DNA from: an uncultured Bacilli bacterium | Lineage (GTDB): Bacteria; Bacillota_I; Bacilli_A; RF39; UBA660 | NCBI GenBank assembly: GCA_934096755.1 | Contig: CAKOMU010000003.1 | Span: forward strand, 1-32,522 | DNA length: 32,522 nucleotides | Direction of reading: 5' to 3' | Shown: positions 32,283 to 32,522 of the stretch, in pieces | How the letters are laid out: the number at the start of each line of letters is the position of its first letter | Position numbering within the stretch: position 1 is the stretch's first letter | The notes under the pieces: generated by a model | Databases searched by the model: none | What the model was told of the DNA's origin: nothing | Seen by the model: the letters and a program-made list of their open reading frames with translations, nothing else | Position numbers and translations under genes: made by a program

Positions 32283-32522
32283 ATGAAAAAAAGAAGATTA
32301 AAAAAAATGGTATTACCCACAATATATGTGATGGTAGTAGGAGTTTTATTCATTAGTATTTCAGTTTTAGGCAGTTATTTAAATAAAAAAATGGAATATC
32401 CTAATATGTCTGTAAGCGCTATAAAAAAAGATGATGTTACGCCTGTAATAAAAAATGAGAAAGTTCCCACAAGTAGTATTGTAAAACCATTCACTAGTAA
32501 TAGTGTTGCCATTGGTAAAACA
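32283..32522 (+). CDS. spoIIQ: SpoIIQ-like membrane protein, N-terminal part (runs off window)
   Basis: 80 codons up to the window edge, translated by hand. A basic N-terminus (MKKRRLKKM) and one membrane helix (about 10-32) are followed by an extracytoplasmic linker. The segment SSIVKPFTSNSVAIGKT resembles the strand preceding the LytM/M23 domain of SpoIIQ, typically a PF/PY-x-V-x-I-x-K/R-x-FYD pattern. SpoIIQ is made in the forespore and binds SpoIIIAH across the engulfing membranes. GGTGG lies six bases before the ATG. The peptidase domain itself is outside the window, so another M23 protein cannot be excluded. Confidence 0.72.
   Translation, partial: MKKRRLKKMVLPTIYVMVVGVLFISISVLGSYLNKKMEYPNMSVSAIKKDDVTPVIKNEKVPTSSIVKPFTSNSVAIGKT

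Noticed and set aside
1..32522. Mycoplasma-type genetic code (UGA = Trp)
   Set aside because: The recF and DUF1934 ORFs end at TGA at sensible family ends, and Trp codons are TGG.
1..32522. tRNA genes, rRNA, CRISPR arrays, insertion sequences, prophage
   Set aside because: I saw no cloverleaf-like conserved arms, rRNA cores, spaced direct repeats, transposase or phage motifs; an origin-proximal rRNA operon, common in Bacillus, is not in this window.

Overview
The window is the replication-origin region of a very AT-rich, spore-forming Firmicute of the class Bacilli. It is a low-GC chromosome with UGA read as stop (the recF and DUF1934 ORFs both end in TGA), so it is not a Mycoplasma-type code. 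Gene content (dnaA/dnaN/recF/gyrBA, rpmH-rnpA-yidC-khpB-mnmE-mnmG-rsmG-noc, DUF1934-argS-rpoE-prfA-prmC-spoIIR, murA, rpiB, ywzB, spoIID, spoIIQ) follows the Bacillus order in a compacted form. I would guess an uncultured gut-type Bacilli lineage (RF39- or Erysipelotrichia-like), but species cannot be read from the sequence.

Layout. 1-1381 (minus): 5' part of dnaX, tadA, and a minimal 4.5S-type SRP RNA with its own promoter. 1382-2606: about 1.2 kb without genes that looks like a centromere. It holds six parS palindromes, one perfect and one degraded Noc-binding site, and DnaA-box-like 9-mers beside several of the parS sites. 2640-11330 (minus, transcribed leftwards): gyrA, gyrB, recF, a comK-like gene, dnaN, dnaA. 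11331-11655 and the dnaA-dnaN spacer (9873-9986) carry DnaA-box clusters and together form a bipartite oriC. 11656-20206 (plus): a metallophosphoesterase gene, then rpmH, rnpA, yidC, khpB, an XRE regulator, mnmE, mnmG, rsmG and a Noc/ParB-family gene. 20226-22181 (minus): a class A penicillin-binding protein. 22278-32522 (plus): DUF1934 gene, argS, rpoE, prfA, prmC, spoIIR, a membrane XRE regulator, a MntP-family gene, murA, a degenerate SGNH-fold protein, rpmE, rpiB, ywzB-like, spoIID and the N-terminus of a spoIIQ-like gene.

How it fits together. Genes diverge from oriC so that nearly all are co-directional with the fork; only the penicillin-binding protein gene is head-on. The window joins initiation (DnaA, DnaN, oriC), topology (gyrase), origin segregation (parS), nucleoid occlusion (Noc and its site), cell-wall synthesis (MurA, PBP), translation factors, tRNA modification and the early endospore engulfment machinery (SpoIIR, SpoIID, SpoIIQ).

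Most unusual points: the dense parS array with adjoining DnaA-box-like motifs; a lone Noc-type protein with hybrid DNA-specificity residues and no soj/spo0J beside it; a ComK-family regulator in the dnaN-recF slot, which in Bacillus holds the S4-domain gene yaaA; and a terminator-like hairpin interlocked with the mnmE promoter and ribosome binding site.
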